Origin: CAYJLW01 sp964370965
Lineage (GTDB): Bacteria; Actinomycetota; Acidimicrobiia; UBA2766
DNA length: 21,665 nt
Direction: 5' to 3'
Assembly: GCA_964370965.1 (NCBI GenBank)
Contig: CAYJLW010000071.1
Span: forward strand, 1-21,665
A program made the position numbers and the translations under genes. The notes beneath the pieces were generated by a model that was not told where the DNA came from, made no database searches, and was given only the letters and a program-made list of their open reading frames with translations. Below, piece after piece: positions 6,927-14,314 of this stretch (position 1 is its first letter; each line of letters starts with the position of its first letter).

Positions 6927-7023
6927 AGGGGGGTTCCCGCAACTGCGGCCAACCCGTCCCACACGTCCATCGGCAGGCGGGACGCGAGAATGAGCGCCCC
7001 ACCGGTCACCGCTCCGTCCCCCC

Positions 7024-7123
7024 NNNNNNNNNNNNNNNNNNNNNNNNNNNNNNNNNNNNNNNNNNNNNNNNNNNNNNNNNNNNNNNNNNNNNNNNNNNNN
7101 NNNNNNNNNNNNNNNNNNNNNNN
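7024..7123. other. Assembly gap (100 N)
   Basis: 100 Ns between the orn stop (7132) and the EAL start (6926). The left edge ends in a run of C; unlike the first gap, the two flanks do not match each other. A further short gene could be hidden here. Confidence 0.97.
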
Positions 7124-7131
7124 GTGCACCC

Positions 7132-7671
7132 TCACCCGGGTGGTGAGAAGCCCTCGAGGTAGAAGGCGAGCTCGGCGAGGGACTCCCGGATGTCGTCGAT
7201 CGCCCGGTGCGCCTGGCGCTTCTTGTAGGTGAGCCCGTAGCGGCGCCGGAGCACCTCCTTGAACGAAGACACGTCCACGACCCGGTAGTGCAGCCGGGCG
7301 GCGAGGTCGGGCATGTAGCGCTCCACGAAACGGCGGTCCTGGCCGATGGAGTTGCCACAGAGCACCGCGGGTTCCTCCCCGAAGTGGCGCCCCACGAACG
7401 CGACCAGGTCCGCCTCGACGTCGGCGAGGGGCCGGCCGGAGGCCACGGCGGCGGCGAGGCCGCTCCCGCCGTGCGTGCGGGTGTTCCACTCGTCCATCTT
7501 CGCCAGCTCCTCGGGCGGTTGGCGGACGATCGCGCTGAACTCCTCCAGGGGCCGCAGCTCGACGTCGGTGACGACGGCGGCCACTTCGAGGACGACGCAG
7601 GTCTCGGGGTCCAGGCCCGTCATCTCCATGTCGAGCCAGAGGAGCGGGGCGTTCGCGGGAGGATCGGCCAC
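7132..7671 (-). CDS. orn: Oligoribonuclease (DEDDh 3'-5' exoribonuclease)
   Basis: A 179-residue enzyme of standard length that degrades 2-5 nt RNA fragments to mononucleotides and is the main pGpG hydrolase in many bacteria. The DEDDh residues are all visible: D14 and E16 in W-L-D-M-E-M-T-G-L-D, D112 in G-N-S-I-G-Q-D, and H155 with D160 in H-R-A-I-D-D-I-R-E-S. The K-M-D-E-W and V-D-V-S-S-F-K-E segments are also typical. The start is GTG at 7671; the next in-frame methionine lies inside the first catalytic motif. No strong ribosome site is seen, but the start is only 12 nt from the rfbH stop, so it is probably read from the sugar operon. The EAL gene lies downstream on the same strand. Confidence 0.96.
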   Translation of the reverse strand: MADPPANAPLLWLDMEMTGLDPETCVVLEVAAVVTDVELRPLEEFSAIVRQPPEELAKMDEWNTRTHGGSGLAAAVASGRPLADVEADLVAFVGRHFGEEPAVLCGNSIGQDRRFVERYMPDLAARLHYRVVDVSSFKEVLRRRYGLTYKKRQAHRAIDDIRESLAELAFYLEGFSPPG

Positions 7672-7683
7672 GGCGGCGGCAAG

Positions 7684-9063
7684 CTAGCAGCGCAACGCCC
7701 CCCGCGCCGCCGGTGCCGGCGGTTTCCGGCCCTGCCGGGCGAAGTAGTCGTGGAACCGCTCGGTCACGAAGTCGACCATCTCGTCTGTGAGACCGGGGTA
7801 CACGCCCACGAAGAACGTGTCGGTCATGATGCGGTCGCTCCGCTCGAGCGTGCCGGCGACACGGTGGGCGATGTTCGCGAAGCCGGGTTGGCGCAGGATG
7901 TTCCCCCCGAAGAGGCTGCGGGTCTCGATCTTGGAGTCCTCCAGCCACCGCACGAGATCGGCCCGCTCGACGCCGGGACGCACCGTGACGGCGAAGCCGA
8001 ACGGCGACGGGTTCGCGCGGGGGTCGACGACGGGCAGGACGAGACGGTCCTGCAACGGTCGCAGCCCTTCGTGGAGGCGCCAGAAGTTGCGCCGCCGGGC
8101 GGCGACGAAGCCGGGGACCTTCTCGAACTGGGCGAGGCCGATCGCGGCCTGCATGTCCGTGACCTTCAGGTTGTAGCCCAGGTTGGAATACACGTACTTG
8201 TGGTCGTACCCCGCGGGCAGGGCGCCGTGTTGCTGGCCGAAGCGCCGCCCGCACGTGCCCGACGCCCCGGGCGCGCACCAGCAGTCACGGCCCCAGTCGC
8301 GAATCGACGTCGCGGTACGCGCCAGCCGCGGGTCGTTGACAGCCACGCCGCCCCCCTCGCCCGTCGTCATGTGGTGGGCGGGGTAGAAGCTCACGGACGA
8401 CATGGCGCCGAACGTCCCGACCAAACGGTCGTCGAACGTCGCCCCCAGGGCGTCACAGCCGTCCTCGAGCAGCCAGAGGTCGTTGTCGCGGGCGACGCGG
8501 CCGATCGCGTCCATGTCGCAGGGGATCCCGAGGGTGTGCGGGACGAACACCGCCCGCGTGCGCGGACCGACGGCCGCTGCCACCAGTCCCGGGTCGACGT
8601 TGTACGTGCCCACCTCGCAGTCCACGAACACCGGGACGAGGCCGTGCTGGACGATCGGCGCCAGGGTGGTGGGGAACGTGACCGCGGGCGTGATCACCTC
8701 GTCCCCCGCCTGCAGGGGGCGTTTCGCGTCGTCGCGGAGGCGGCGGCGCAACTCGTCCGCGCAGAGCGTGGCGATCATGAGCAGGTTGGCGCTCGAGCCC
8801 GAGTTCACCAGCAGGAACTCCCGGGCCCCGAAAAGGTCCCGGAGCTTCGTCTCCAGCTCCAAGGCGCAAGCCCCGGCCGTGAGCCAGAAGTCCAGGGCCG
8901 AGGCGACCAGGTTCGTCATCTCGTGGGCGTCGTAGACGCGCCCGGCGTAGTTGACCGGCGTCACGCCGGGGCGGAAGGCCCCCGGGCGGGTCTTGGCCTC
9001 GGCGTAGTCGGCGACCAGCGCCAGGATCGTCTCTCGCAGCGCCGCCAGTGCGTCGTCGCTCAT
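7684..9063 (-). CDS. rfbH: CDP-4-keto-6-deoxy-D-glucose 3-dehydratase (E1), PMP- and [2Fe-2S]-dependent
   Basis: A 459-residue member of the DegT/DnrJ/EryC1/StrS fold that removes the C3 hydroxyl of CDP-4-keto-6-deoxyglucose, the committed step to 3,6-dideoxyhexoses. Two features separate it from ordinary aminotransferases. The PLP lysine position holds histidine (H230 in S-F-Y-P-A-H-H-M-T). The [2Fe-2S] ligands fit C-x57-C-x-C-x7-C exactly, at C203, C261, C263 and C271. The Y-D-H-K-Y and G-Y-N-L-K-x-T-D-M-Q-A-A blocks follow. Its ATG overlaps the ugd stop as ATGA and is preceded by an AGGAGGGAG ribosome site. The enzyme needs an electron-transfer reductase (E3) and a CDP-glucose 4,6-dehydratase, neither visible here; rfbF is present at 12793. 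As an Fe-S enzyme it depends on the kind of machinery encoded at 3504-6041. Confidence 0.95.
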   Translation of the reverse strand: MSDDALAALRETILALVADYAEAKTRPGAFRPGVTPVNYAGRVYDAHEMTNLVASALDFWLTAGACALELETKLRDLFGAREFLLVNSGSSANLLMIATLCADELRRRLRDDAKRPLQAGDEVITPAVTFPTTLAPIVQHGLVPVFVDCEVGTYNVDPGLVAAAVGPRTRAVFVPHTLGIPCDMDAIGRVARDNDLWLLEDGCDALGATFDDRLVGTFGAMSSVSFYPAHHMTTGEGGGVAVNDPRLARTATSIRDWGRDCWCAPGASGTCGRRFGQQHGALPAGYDHKYVYSNLGYNLKVTDMQAAIGLAQFEKVPGFVAARRRNFWRLHEGLRPLQDRLVLPVVDPRANPSPFGFAVTVRPGVERADLVRWLEDSKIETRSLFGGNILRQPGFANIAHRVAGTLERSDRIMTDTFFVGVYPGLTDEMVDFVTERFHDYFARQGRKPPAPAARGALRC

Positions 9064-10496
9064 GTGCACTCCCTCCTCGCGGCGACGGCCACTGCCCCCC
9101 CGGAGCGGTCCCCCTCCGGCGGCCACGCCGCGCCCTCGCCTCCCGCCGGCGCGCGGAAGCGGCCCACGGGGAGGTAGACCAGGCCGGCCGGGAGACGGGC
9201 GGGGTCGAGTGCCCGGCGGGCATCCACGAGGACCGGGTTGCCCAGCTCGGCGACGAGCCCGTGCCAGTCCAGGTCGAGGAATTCCGGCCACGCGGTCGTC
9301 AAGACCACGGCGTCGGCCCCCCGGACGGCGTCCGCCACGCCGGAGCGGACCGTCACGATGCCCTGCGCATCACGGGGCAGATCCGCGACGGCGGGATCGT
9401 AGGCCACCACCACGGCACCCCTGGCGTGGAGGCGCTCGGCGAGGCGCAGCGCCGGGGAGTCCCGGACGTCGTCGGTCCCAGGCTTGAAGGCCAGCCCGAG
9501 CAGGGCCACGACACGGTCCTGCAGGAGACCGATGGTGGAGGCGAGGATGTCGACGATCCGCTCTGCGCGGGTCTCGTTCACCGCCGCGACACCGTCGAGC
9601 AGGGGCACGTCGACGCCGCGACCGGCGGCGAAGCGCCGCAGCGCCGCCACGTCCTTCGGCAGGCAACTGCCCCCGTAGCCGCTCCCCGCGCGCAGGTAGT
9701 CGAGGATCGGCGGCGCCAGGCGGCGCCCGTCGAGAACAGGGGAGAGACGCCGGTCGAGGTGTACGGCACCGAGGACGGCGTCGACGTCGCAGCCGGGCGT
9801 GCTCTCGCAGATGGCGGCGATCTCGTTGCTGAACGACACCAGCGTGGCGAGCAGCGCGTTGGATGCGTACTTGGCGAGCTCCGCCTCCCGCACGGAGACG
9901 TGCAGCACGGGGGCGCCGAAGGGCGCGAAGACGTCCTCCAGGACCGTCGCGCCCCACCCCCCCGTGGAGCCGACCACGATGCGATCCGGGGACGTGAAGT
10001 CCTCCACCGCGGAGCCCTCGCGCAGGAACTCCGGGTTCATGCAGAGGTCGAAGTCCCGCCCGACAGCCCGGCCGGATGCGCTCTCCAGGACCTCCCTGAC
10101 GGGGCCGTCGGTCGTCCCGGGCACGACCGTGCTCTTCACGACCACGACCGGGCGCGTGTCGGCGCCGCGCAGACCGCGCCCCACCGCCGCCGCCGCCGCC
10201 CGGACCTGGCCGAGGTCGATGCCGTCGGGCGTCGAGGGCGTGCCGACGGTGAGGAAGATCACGTCGGCGTCCCGCGCCGCGCCCGCCGTGTCGGTCGTCG
10301 CCGCGATCCGGCCGCGCGCGAGGGCCTCCTGCAACAGGGTCTCGAGACCGGGCTCGCCGACGGGCGGTGTGCCCCGCCGGATGCCCGCCACGCGCTCGGG
10401 ATCCCGGTCGGCACAGGAGACGTCGTGGCCGGCCGCCGCCAGGCACGTACCCGTGACGAGGCCGACGTAGCCGGTTCCGACGACGGCGATCCTCAT
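9060..10496 (-). CDS. ugd: UDP-glucose 6-dehydrogenase
   Basis: A 478-residue NAD-dependent enzyme making UDP-glucuronate from UDP-glucose by two successive oxidations. The N-terminal Rossmann motif is G-T-G-Y-V-G at 7-12. The middle domain has N-P-E-F-L-R-E-G at 154-161 and K209 with N213 in A-K-Y-A-S-N-A. The catalytic cysteine is C278 in G-Y-G-G-S-C-L-P-K-D. The C-terminal UDP-binding domain has G-L-A-F-K-P-G-T-D-D-V-R-D-S-P. The last 25 or so residues are an Ala/Gly/Arg-rich tail without family similarity. Both ends overlap neighbours by 4 nt (ATGA with rfbH downstream and with the epimerase-like gene upstream), so translation is coupled. The product may be used directly or decarboxylated by the adjacent UXS-like enzyme. 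Confidence 0.96.
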   Translation of the reverse strand: MRIAVVGTGYVGLVTGTCLAAAGHDVSCADRDPERVAGIRRGTPPVGEPGLETLLQEALARGRIAATTDTAGAARDADVIFLTVGTPSTPDGIDLGQVRAAAAAVGRGLRGADTRPVVVVKSTVVPGTTDGPVREVLESASGRAVGRDFDLCMNPEFLREGSAVEDFTSPDRIVVGSTGGWGATVLEDVFAPFGAPVLHVSVREAELAKYASNALLATLVSFSNEIAAICESTPGCDVDAVLGAVHLDRRLSPVLDGRRLAPPILDYLRAGSGYGGSCLPKDVAALRRFAAGRGVDVPLLDGVAAVNETRAERIVDILASTIGLLQDRVVALLGLAFKPGTDDVRDSPALRLAERLHARGAVVVAYDPAVADLPRDAQGIVTVRSGVADAVRGADAVVLTTAWPEFLDLDWHGLVAELGNPVLVDARRALDPARLPAGLVYLPVGRFRAPAGGEGAAWPPEGDRSGGAVAVAARRECT

Positions 10497-11602
10497 CGCG
10501 GGACCAACGCGGCGTTTTCGGGCCCGACCCGGTCGCGCTCCATGTCCTCCCGGTAGGACAGGAGGGTGCGCCGGAGCCCCTCACGCAGCGGGACGCCCGG
10601 CTCGTAGCCGATGCTACGGCGCAGCTTCGTCAGGTCGGGACAGCGCCGCTGCGGGTTGTCCGTGAGGTAGTCGGCGTCGGTGTGCACGGCGTGGGCGACG
10701 TCCATGCCTCCCGGCACCACGTCACGCAGGGTCTCGGCGAGCTCGGCGATCGAGACCTCCTCCGTGTCGTTGCCCACGTTGAAGGCCTCCCCGTCGATCC
10801 CGGAGACGAGCAGGGCCAGCATCGCCGCCACGGCGTCGGTCACGTAGCAGAACGCCCGGGTGGCGCGCCCGTCGCTGTAGAGGCGGAGTGTGCGTCCGTG
10901 CAGGGCCGCCGTCATCGCATCCGGGACGACGCGCCCGTCGTCAAGGCGCTGGCCGGGCCCGTAGACGTTGAACGGGCGCACGACGTTCACGGGCGTGGCG
11001 TAGAGCCTGTGGTACGTGAGGGCGATCGTCTCCGCCAGACGCTTGGACTCGTCGTAGCAGGCGCGCGGCCCTGTGCAGGAGACGTTGCCCCGGTACTCCT
11101 CGGGCGTCGGGATGCGCTCGGGGGGCGGGTCGCCGTAGATCTCGCTCGTGCTCAGGGTGAGCACGCCTTTCGCCCGCTTCTCCCGTGCCAGTTCCAGGAG
11201 GTGGCGGACGCCGAGGGTGTTGACGTCGATCGTCTCCAGCGGCAGCCGCCGGTAGACCGGCGGCGACGCGATGCCGGCGCCCAGAACCATCCAGTCGGCG
11301 TCCCCGTCGAGGACCAGCGGCACGGTGACGTCGTGGCGCAGGAGCTCCACGTCGTCGCGGCCCGCGAGGTGCGCCAGCCGCACGGGGAGCCCGGTCCGGT
11401 GGTTGTCGACCGCCAGGACCCGGCAGGGGTCGCCGACGCCGAGGTCGTTGAAGGCCGCCACCGTGTCCACGAGGTAGCTGCAGAGGAAGCCGCTTCCCCC
11501 GGTCACGACGAGCCGCCCGCCGCAGAGGGGCATGAGGGCGTCCCGGAGCTCGGTGGCCACAGCCGCCGTGTCCTGCGCGATCACAGAGGTGAAGCGTCCC
11601 AT
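10493..11602 (-). CDS. UDP-glucuronate decarboxylase-like extended SDR (NDP-sugar epimerase/dehydratase)
   Basis: A 369-residue NAD-dependent sugar-nucleotide enzyme. About 28 N-terminal residues precede the Rossmann motif T-G-G-S-G-F-L at 34-40, in which the last glycine of the usual G-F-L-G is cysteine. The catalytic triad region reads S-T-S-E-I-Y-G-D-P at 151-159 and Y183-x3-K187. The T-S-E form with Y-G-D-P and the G-N-V-S-x-x-G-P-R-A-C-Y-D-E-S-K-R block resemble UDP-xylose synthases rather than T-D-E 4,6-dehydratases. R-P-F-N-V-Y-G-P-G follows at 209-217. Next to ugd, conversion of UDP-glucuronate to UDP-xylose is the simplest reading. A role as the missing 4,6-dehydratase of the CDP-sugar route cannot be excluded. 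The start overlaps the upstream stop by one base (TGATG). Confidence 0.8.
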   Translation of the reverse strand: MGRFTSVIAQDTAAVATELRDALMPLCGGRLVVTGGSGFLCSYLVDTVAAFNDLGVGDPCRVLAVDNHRTGLPVRLAHLAGRDDVELLRHDVTVPLVLDGDADWMVLGAGIASPPVYRRLPLETIDVNTLGVRHLLELAREKRAKGVLTLSTSEIYGDPPPERIPTPEEYRGNVSCTGPRACYDESKRLAETIALTYHRLYATPVNVVRPFNVYGPGQRLDDGRVVPDAMTAALHGRTLRLYSDGRATRAFCYVTDAVAAMLALLVSGIDGEAFNVGNDTEEVSIAELAETLRDVVPGGMDVAHAVHTDADYLTDNPQRRCPDLTKLRRSIGYEPGVPLREGLRRTLLSYREDMERDRVGPENAALVPR

Positions 11603-12615
11603 CAGCCCACCGCCTCAACGGGGACGGCGGCACCGGGCCACGGCCGCCCGGCGGGCCGGGCCCGCCAGTCGGCCACGGCGTCCTCCACTGTCCGCAGCGC
11701 CAGTGCGGGGAGCTGTCGGTGGAGCCTGCCCACGACGAGGCCGGCCTGCAGCGGTCGGGCCGCCTGCTGGGACAGCGACGGGGTGTCGACCGCCTCCACA
11801 AGGCCGGCGTCGAGGCCGGCGGCGCGGGCGAGGCGGGCGGCGAACGTCGCCCGGTCCATGACCTCGGGGCCGGCCACGTTGTAAACGCCCGAGGCCCCCC
11901 GCTCCAGGAGGGCGGCGATCGCGGCGGCGAGGTCGCGGTTGTAGGTCGGGCTCGACGACTGGTCCTGCGGGGCGCGCAGGACGTCCCCACGGTTGAGGCG
12001 GTCCGCGACCTGGTAGGCGTAGTTCACGCCGCGCTCCTCGGGGCCGTAGACGACGGTCGTGCGCACCACGAGCGCCCGGGGGTTCGCGCCGCTGACCCGC
12101 TGCTCCGCCTCCCGCTTGGCGCGGCCGTAGACCGAGACGGGGCGGGGCGGGGCGGCCTCGTCGTAGGGGCCGGCCCTCCCGTCAAAGACGTACTCGCTGG
12201 AGCAGAGGACGAAGGCGGCGCCCACGACCGCGGCCGCCTCGGCGAAGGCGCCCGGCACCAAGGCGTTCATGTGCCGGGCGAGCTCGGGCTCCGCCTCGCA
12301 GCGCTCCACGCTCGCCAGGGCCGCCGCCATCACGACGGCCGCCGGTTCGTACGCGGCGACGACGCGGCGTGCCACGGCAGCGGCGTCGGGTGCGGAGAGG
12401 TCGAAGGCGACGGCGCCCGCCAGGTCGCCGCGGTGCTCCGGCGCGGGCGGGGTGTCGTGCACGGTGGCGAGGCACCGTCTCGGGCCGAGGGCGTCGACGA
12501 CGGCGGCGCCCACTTGTCCCGCCGCGCCGACGACGAGCACGGGACGCTCACCCTCGCCGTGTCCGCGTGCCGCGCCCGCACCTCCGTGGTGCCCAGGGGT
12601 GTTGTTCGCCCCCAT
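11602..12615 (-). CDS. RmlD-like sugar-nucleotide reductase (SDR)
   Basis: About 337 residues; first gene of the minus-strand sugar operon. It resembles dTDP-4-dehydrorhamnose reductase: G-A-A-G-Q-V-G at 30-36, C-S-S-E-Y-V-F-D-G at 138-146 (compare S-T-D-Y-V-F-D-G), Y163-G-R-A-K167, and V-V-Y-G-P further on. No rmlA, rmlB or rmlC is present in the window, so reduction of a CDP- or UDP-linked keto sugar is as likely as rhamnose synthesis. The start is uncertain: ATG at 12615 is preferred because the fold begins about 25 residues later, but in-frame ATGs at 12654 and 12723 exist and none has a good ribosome site. Its stop overlaps the next start by one base. Divergent from rfbF. Confidence 0.78.
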   Translation of the reverse strand: MGANNTPGHHGGAGAARGHGEGERPVLVVGAAGQVGAAVVDALGPRRCLATVHDTPPAPEHRGDLAGAVAFDLSAPDAAAVARRVVAAYEPAAVVMAAALASVERCEAEPELARHMNALVPGAFAEAAAVVGAAFVLCSSEYVFDGRAGPYDEAAPPRPVSVYGRAKREAEQRVSGANPRALVVRTTVVYGPEERGVNYAYQVADRLNRGDVLRAPQDQSSSPTYNRDLAAAIAALLERGASGVYNVAGPEVMDRATFAARLARAAGLDAGLVEAVDTPSLSQQAARPLQAGLVVGRLHRQLPALALRTVEDAVADWRARPAGRPWPGAAVPVEAVG

Positions 12616-12792
12616 CGCCCGTCGCCACCTCCGATTCGACTTCTCCGTACCCATCGGCGCCCAATGCCCCGACTTTGACCGCGATTTCGGGTGACGGGCG
12701 CCGGACTCCAGACCTCCTGACATAGGCGGAGCGCGCGGTCAAGACCCCCCGGCCGGCCGTCGATACCTGCATGGACTCCACGGAGGTGGCAC
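12616..12792. promoter_or_regulatory. Divergent intergenic region upstream of the RmlD-like gene and rfbF
   Basis: Both transcription units of the nucleotide-sugar block start from here. A strong ribosome site GGAGGTG lies just before the rfbF ATG (12793). No -35/-10 pair or clear operator could be picked out by eye. Part of this segment would be coding if the RmlD-like gene starts at 12654 or 12723. Confidence 0.4.
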
Positions 12793-13563
12793 ATGAAGGC
12801 GGTCATACTCGCCGGGGGCCTGGGGACCCGCCTCAGCGAAGAGACAGAGACGCGGCCGAAGCCGATGGTGGAGGTCGGGGGACGGCCGATCCTCTGGCAC
12901 ATCATGAAGATCTACGCCGCCCACGGCATCGACGACTTCGTCGTCTGCTGCGGCACGAAGGGCTACGTCATCAAGGAGTATTTCGCCAACTACCTCCTGC
13001 ACAACTCCGACCTCTGCGTGGACTTGCGGGAGAACCGCGTGGACGTCCGCCAGAACGGCGCCGAGCCCTGGCGGGTGACGCTCGTCGACACGGGCGAGAA
13101 GACCATGACGGGGGGCCGCCTCCGCCGGGTCGCCGGCGAGGTCGCCGGCGAGGACGCCTTCTGCTTCACCTACGGCGACGGCGTCGGCGACGTCGACGTG
13201 GGCAAGCTCCTCGCCTTCCACGCCGACCACGGCGCCCTGGCGACGGTGACGGCCACCCAGCCCCCGGGGCGCTTCGGCTCCCTCGAAGTCGAAGGCGACC
13301 GGGTCGTGGGGTTCCAGGAGAAGCCCGCCGGGGACGGCGGCTGGGTGAACGGCGGCTTCTTCGCCCCCCCCCCCGACGCCGTCGACATCGTCGACGGCGA
13401 CACCACGGTCTGGGAGGCGGACCCCCTGGAGCGTCTCGCCGCCGAGGGGAACCTGGCGGTCTACCACCACCACGGCTTCTGGCAGCCCATGGACACCCTG
13501 CGGGACAAGCGCCTCCTCGAAGAGCTCTGGGCCACGGACCGCGCCCCCTGGAAGGTCTGGTAG
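12793..13563 (+). CDS. rfbF: Glucose-1-phosphate cytidylyltransferase
   Basis: A 256-residue nucleotidyltransferase of the usual length; it makes CDP-glucose from CTP and glucose 1-phosphate. The N-terminal signature is G-G-L-G-T-R-L-S-E-E-T at 8-18 with K-P-M at 23-25. The metal-binding aspartate is in Y-G-D-G-V-G-D at 127-133. Other family marks are E-K-P near 177, V-N-G-G-F-F at 185-190, and the conserved end G-F-W-Q-P-M-D-T-L-R-D at 228-238. A good GGAGGTG ribosome site precedes the ATG. CDP-glucose is the precursor of the route that uses RfbH at 7684-9063. The next expected gene, a CDP-glucose 4,6-dehydratase, is not behind it; a toxin-antitoxin module is there instead, and the last 28 codons of rfbF recur at 14315. 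Confidence 0.95.
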   Translation: MKAVILAGGLGTRLSEETETRPKPMVEVGGRPILWHIMKIYAAHGIDDFVVCCGTKGYVIKEYFANYLLHNSDLCVDLRENRVDVRQNGAEPWRVTLVDTGEKTMTGGRLRRVAGEVAGEDAFCFTYGDGVGDVDVGKLLAFHADHGALATVTATQPPGRFGSLEVEGDRVVGFQEKPAGDGGWVNGGFFAPPPDAVDIVDGDTTVWEADPLERLAAEGNLAVYHHHGFWQPMDTLRDKRLLEELWATDRAPWKVW

Positions 13564-13577
13564 GGCGGGCCGGGGGC
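13480..13577. repeat. rfbF 3'-end direct repeat, copy A (functional end of rfbF)
   Basis: The last 28 codons of rfbF plus about 13 nt beyond the stop match 14315-14412 in direct orientation. Over the 84 coding nt the copies agree at 77 positions. The two copies are 835 bp apart and enclose the toxin-antitoxin module. Confidence 0.9.
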
Positions 13578-13582
13578 CGCCC
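13563..13582 (+). terminator. Weak hairpin directly behind rfbF
   Basis: GGGCGG, an 8-nt G-rich loop and CCGCCC form a 6-bp stem overlapping the last base of the stop codon. There is no U-tract. The second repeat copy lacks the right arm. It may be a weak terminator between rfbF and the toxin-antitoxin genes. Confidence 0.3.
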
Positions 13583-13646
13583 GGTCGCGCGGGCTGATCG
13601 AGTGTTCAGGCCGCCGGCGTGGGCGGCACCTCATGGCCAAAGTCGG

Positions 13647-13671
13647 TAGCACTTGTGCTATAGTGGTTCGG
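13647..13671 (+). promoter_or_regulatory. Toxin-antitoxin promoter with palindromic operator over the -10 box
   Basis: TAGCAC-TT-GTGCTA (13647-13660) is a perfect 6+6 inverted repeat. Its right edge overlaps a TATAGT -10 box (13659-13664). The antitoxin ATG starts 7 nt after the -10, so the transcript is probably leaderless, which explains the missing ribosome site. A palindrome over the -10 is the expected place for autorepression by the antitoxin or the toxin-antitoxin complex. Confidence 0.7.
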
Positions 13672-13935
13672 ATGACCACCGTGGGCCTCCGAGAACTTCG
13701 TCAGGACGCTTCTGAGCTCGTGCGCCGGGTCGAGGACGGAGAGGAGATCGAGATCACGGTCGCCGGTCGCCTCGCCGCCCGTATGGTTCCGGCGGCTCCG
13801 AGGCGATGGCAGAGATGGGTCGACGTCGCGGACCTGTTCGTCGGCCGACCCGACCCGGACTGGGACCGCGACCGCGACCTGATCGACCAGTCTGTGGCGA
13901 ACCCCTGGGAGCGCGGCGATGAAGGCGATTCTTGA
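13672..13935 (+). CDS. vapB: Type II antitoxin, Phd/YefM-like
   Basis: An 87-residue antitoxin. The N-terminal half has the Phd/YefM DNA-binding fold pattern: V-G-L-R-E-L-R at 4-10, then A-S-E-L-V-R-R-V-E-D-G-E-E-I-E-I-T near 13-29, and G-R-L-A-A-R-M-V-P at 32-40. The C-terminal half (Trp-, Asp- and Arg-rich, 45-87) would be the flexible segment that wraps the toxin. ATG at 13672 is chosen over 13633 because the promoter and operator lie between them. The end overlaps the toxin start by 17 nt, typical of coupled antitoxin-toxin pairs. The cassette lies between the two rfbF 3'-end copies. Confidence 0.88.
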   Translation: MTTVGLRELRQDASELVRRVEDGEEIEITVAGRLAARMVPAAPRRWQRWVDVADLFVGRPDPDWDRDRDLIDQSVANPWERGDEGDS

Positions 13936-14299
13936 CACCAGTGTGTTGATCGCCAACGAGGTGCCCGAGCTGGAAGGGGACCTTGCGATCAGCGTCGCCT
14001 CGCTCGCCGAGTTGCACTTCGGCGTACTCGTCACGGCCGACGCAGCGATCCGGGCGGAACGCCTGCGACGGCTCTCGGATCTCCAACGCACGTTCGATGC
14101 ACTCCCGGTCGACGACGAGGTGGCGGTCAGCTACGGGCAACTCGCCGCCGCGGTTGCCGGCATCGGCCGCCGACCCCGCTCGCGGGTGATTGACCTGCTG
14201 ATCGCCGCGACAGCGCACGCCCACGGCGCCCGCCTCTACACCCGAAACGCCGACGACCTCGTCGGGATCGAGGACCTGATCCACGTCGTCGCGGTATGA
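13919..14299 (+). CDS. vapC: PIN-domain toxin, VapC family ribonuclease
   Basis: A 126-residue PIN-domain endoribonuclease, normal length for VapC toxins, which cleave tRNA or other RNA when freed from antitoxin. The acidic metal-binding residues are all visible: D6 in I-L-D-T-S-V-L-I, E31 in S-L-A-E-L, D92 in V-I-D-L-L-I-A-A-T-A, and D112/D113 in T-R-N-A-D-D. It therefore looks intact. The start overlaps the antitoxin end by 17 nt in another frame. Fifteen bases after its stop begins the second copy of the rfbF 3' end. Location in a polysaccharide cluster is typical of mobile or stabilising modules; no transposase or integrase is near. Confidence 0.93.
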   Translation: MKAILDTSVLIANEVPELEGDLAISVASLAELHFGVLVTADAAIRAERLRRLSDLQRTFDALPVDDEVAVSYGQLAAAVAGIGRRPRSRVIDLLIAATAHAHGARLYTRNADDLVGIEDLIHVVAV

Positions 14300-14314
14300 G
14301 GGTGAGCGCGCCCC

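Noticed and set aside
7207..9177. A plus-strand open frame of about 656 codons opposite orn and rfbH
   Set aside because: Both minus-strand genes have complete catalytic motifs; the opposing frame has none.
11602..12615. Naming the first sugar-operon gene rmlD
   Set aside because: The motifs fit, but rmlA, rmlB and rmlC are absent from the window and the substrate is uncertain, so no symbol was given.
13633..13671. Upstream ATG for the antitoxin
   Set aside because: It would place the palindromic operator and -10 box inside the coding sequence; similarity to antitoxins starts at the ATG at 13672.
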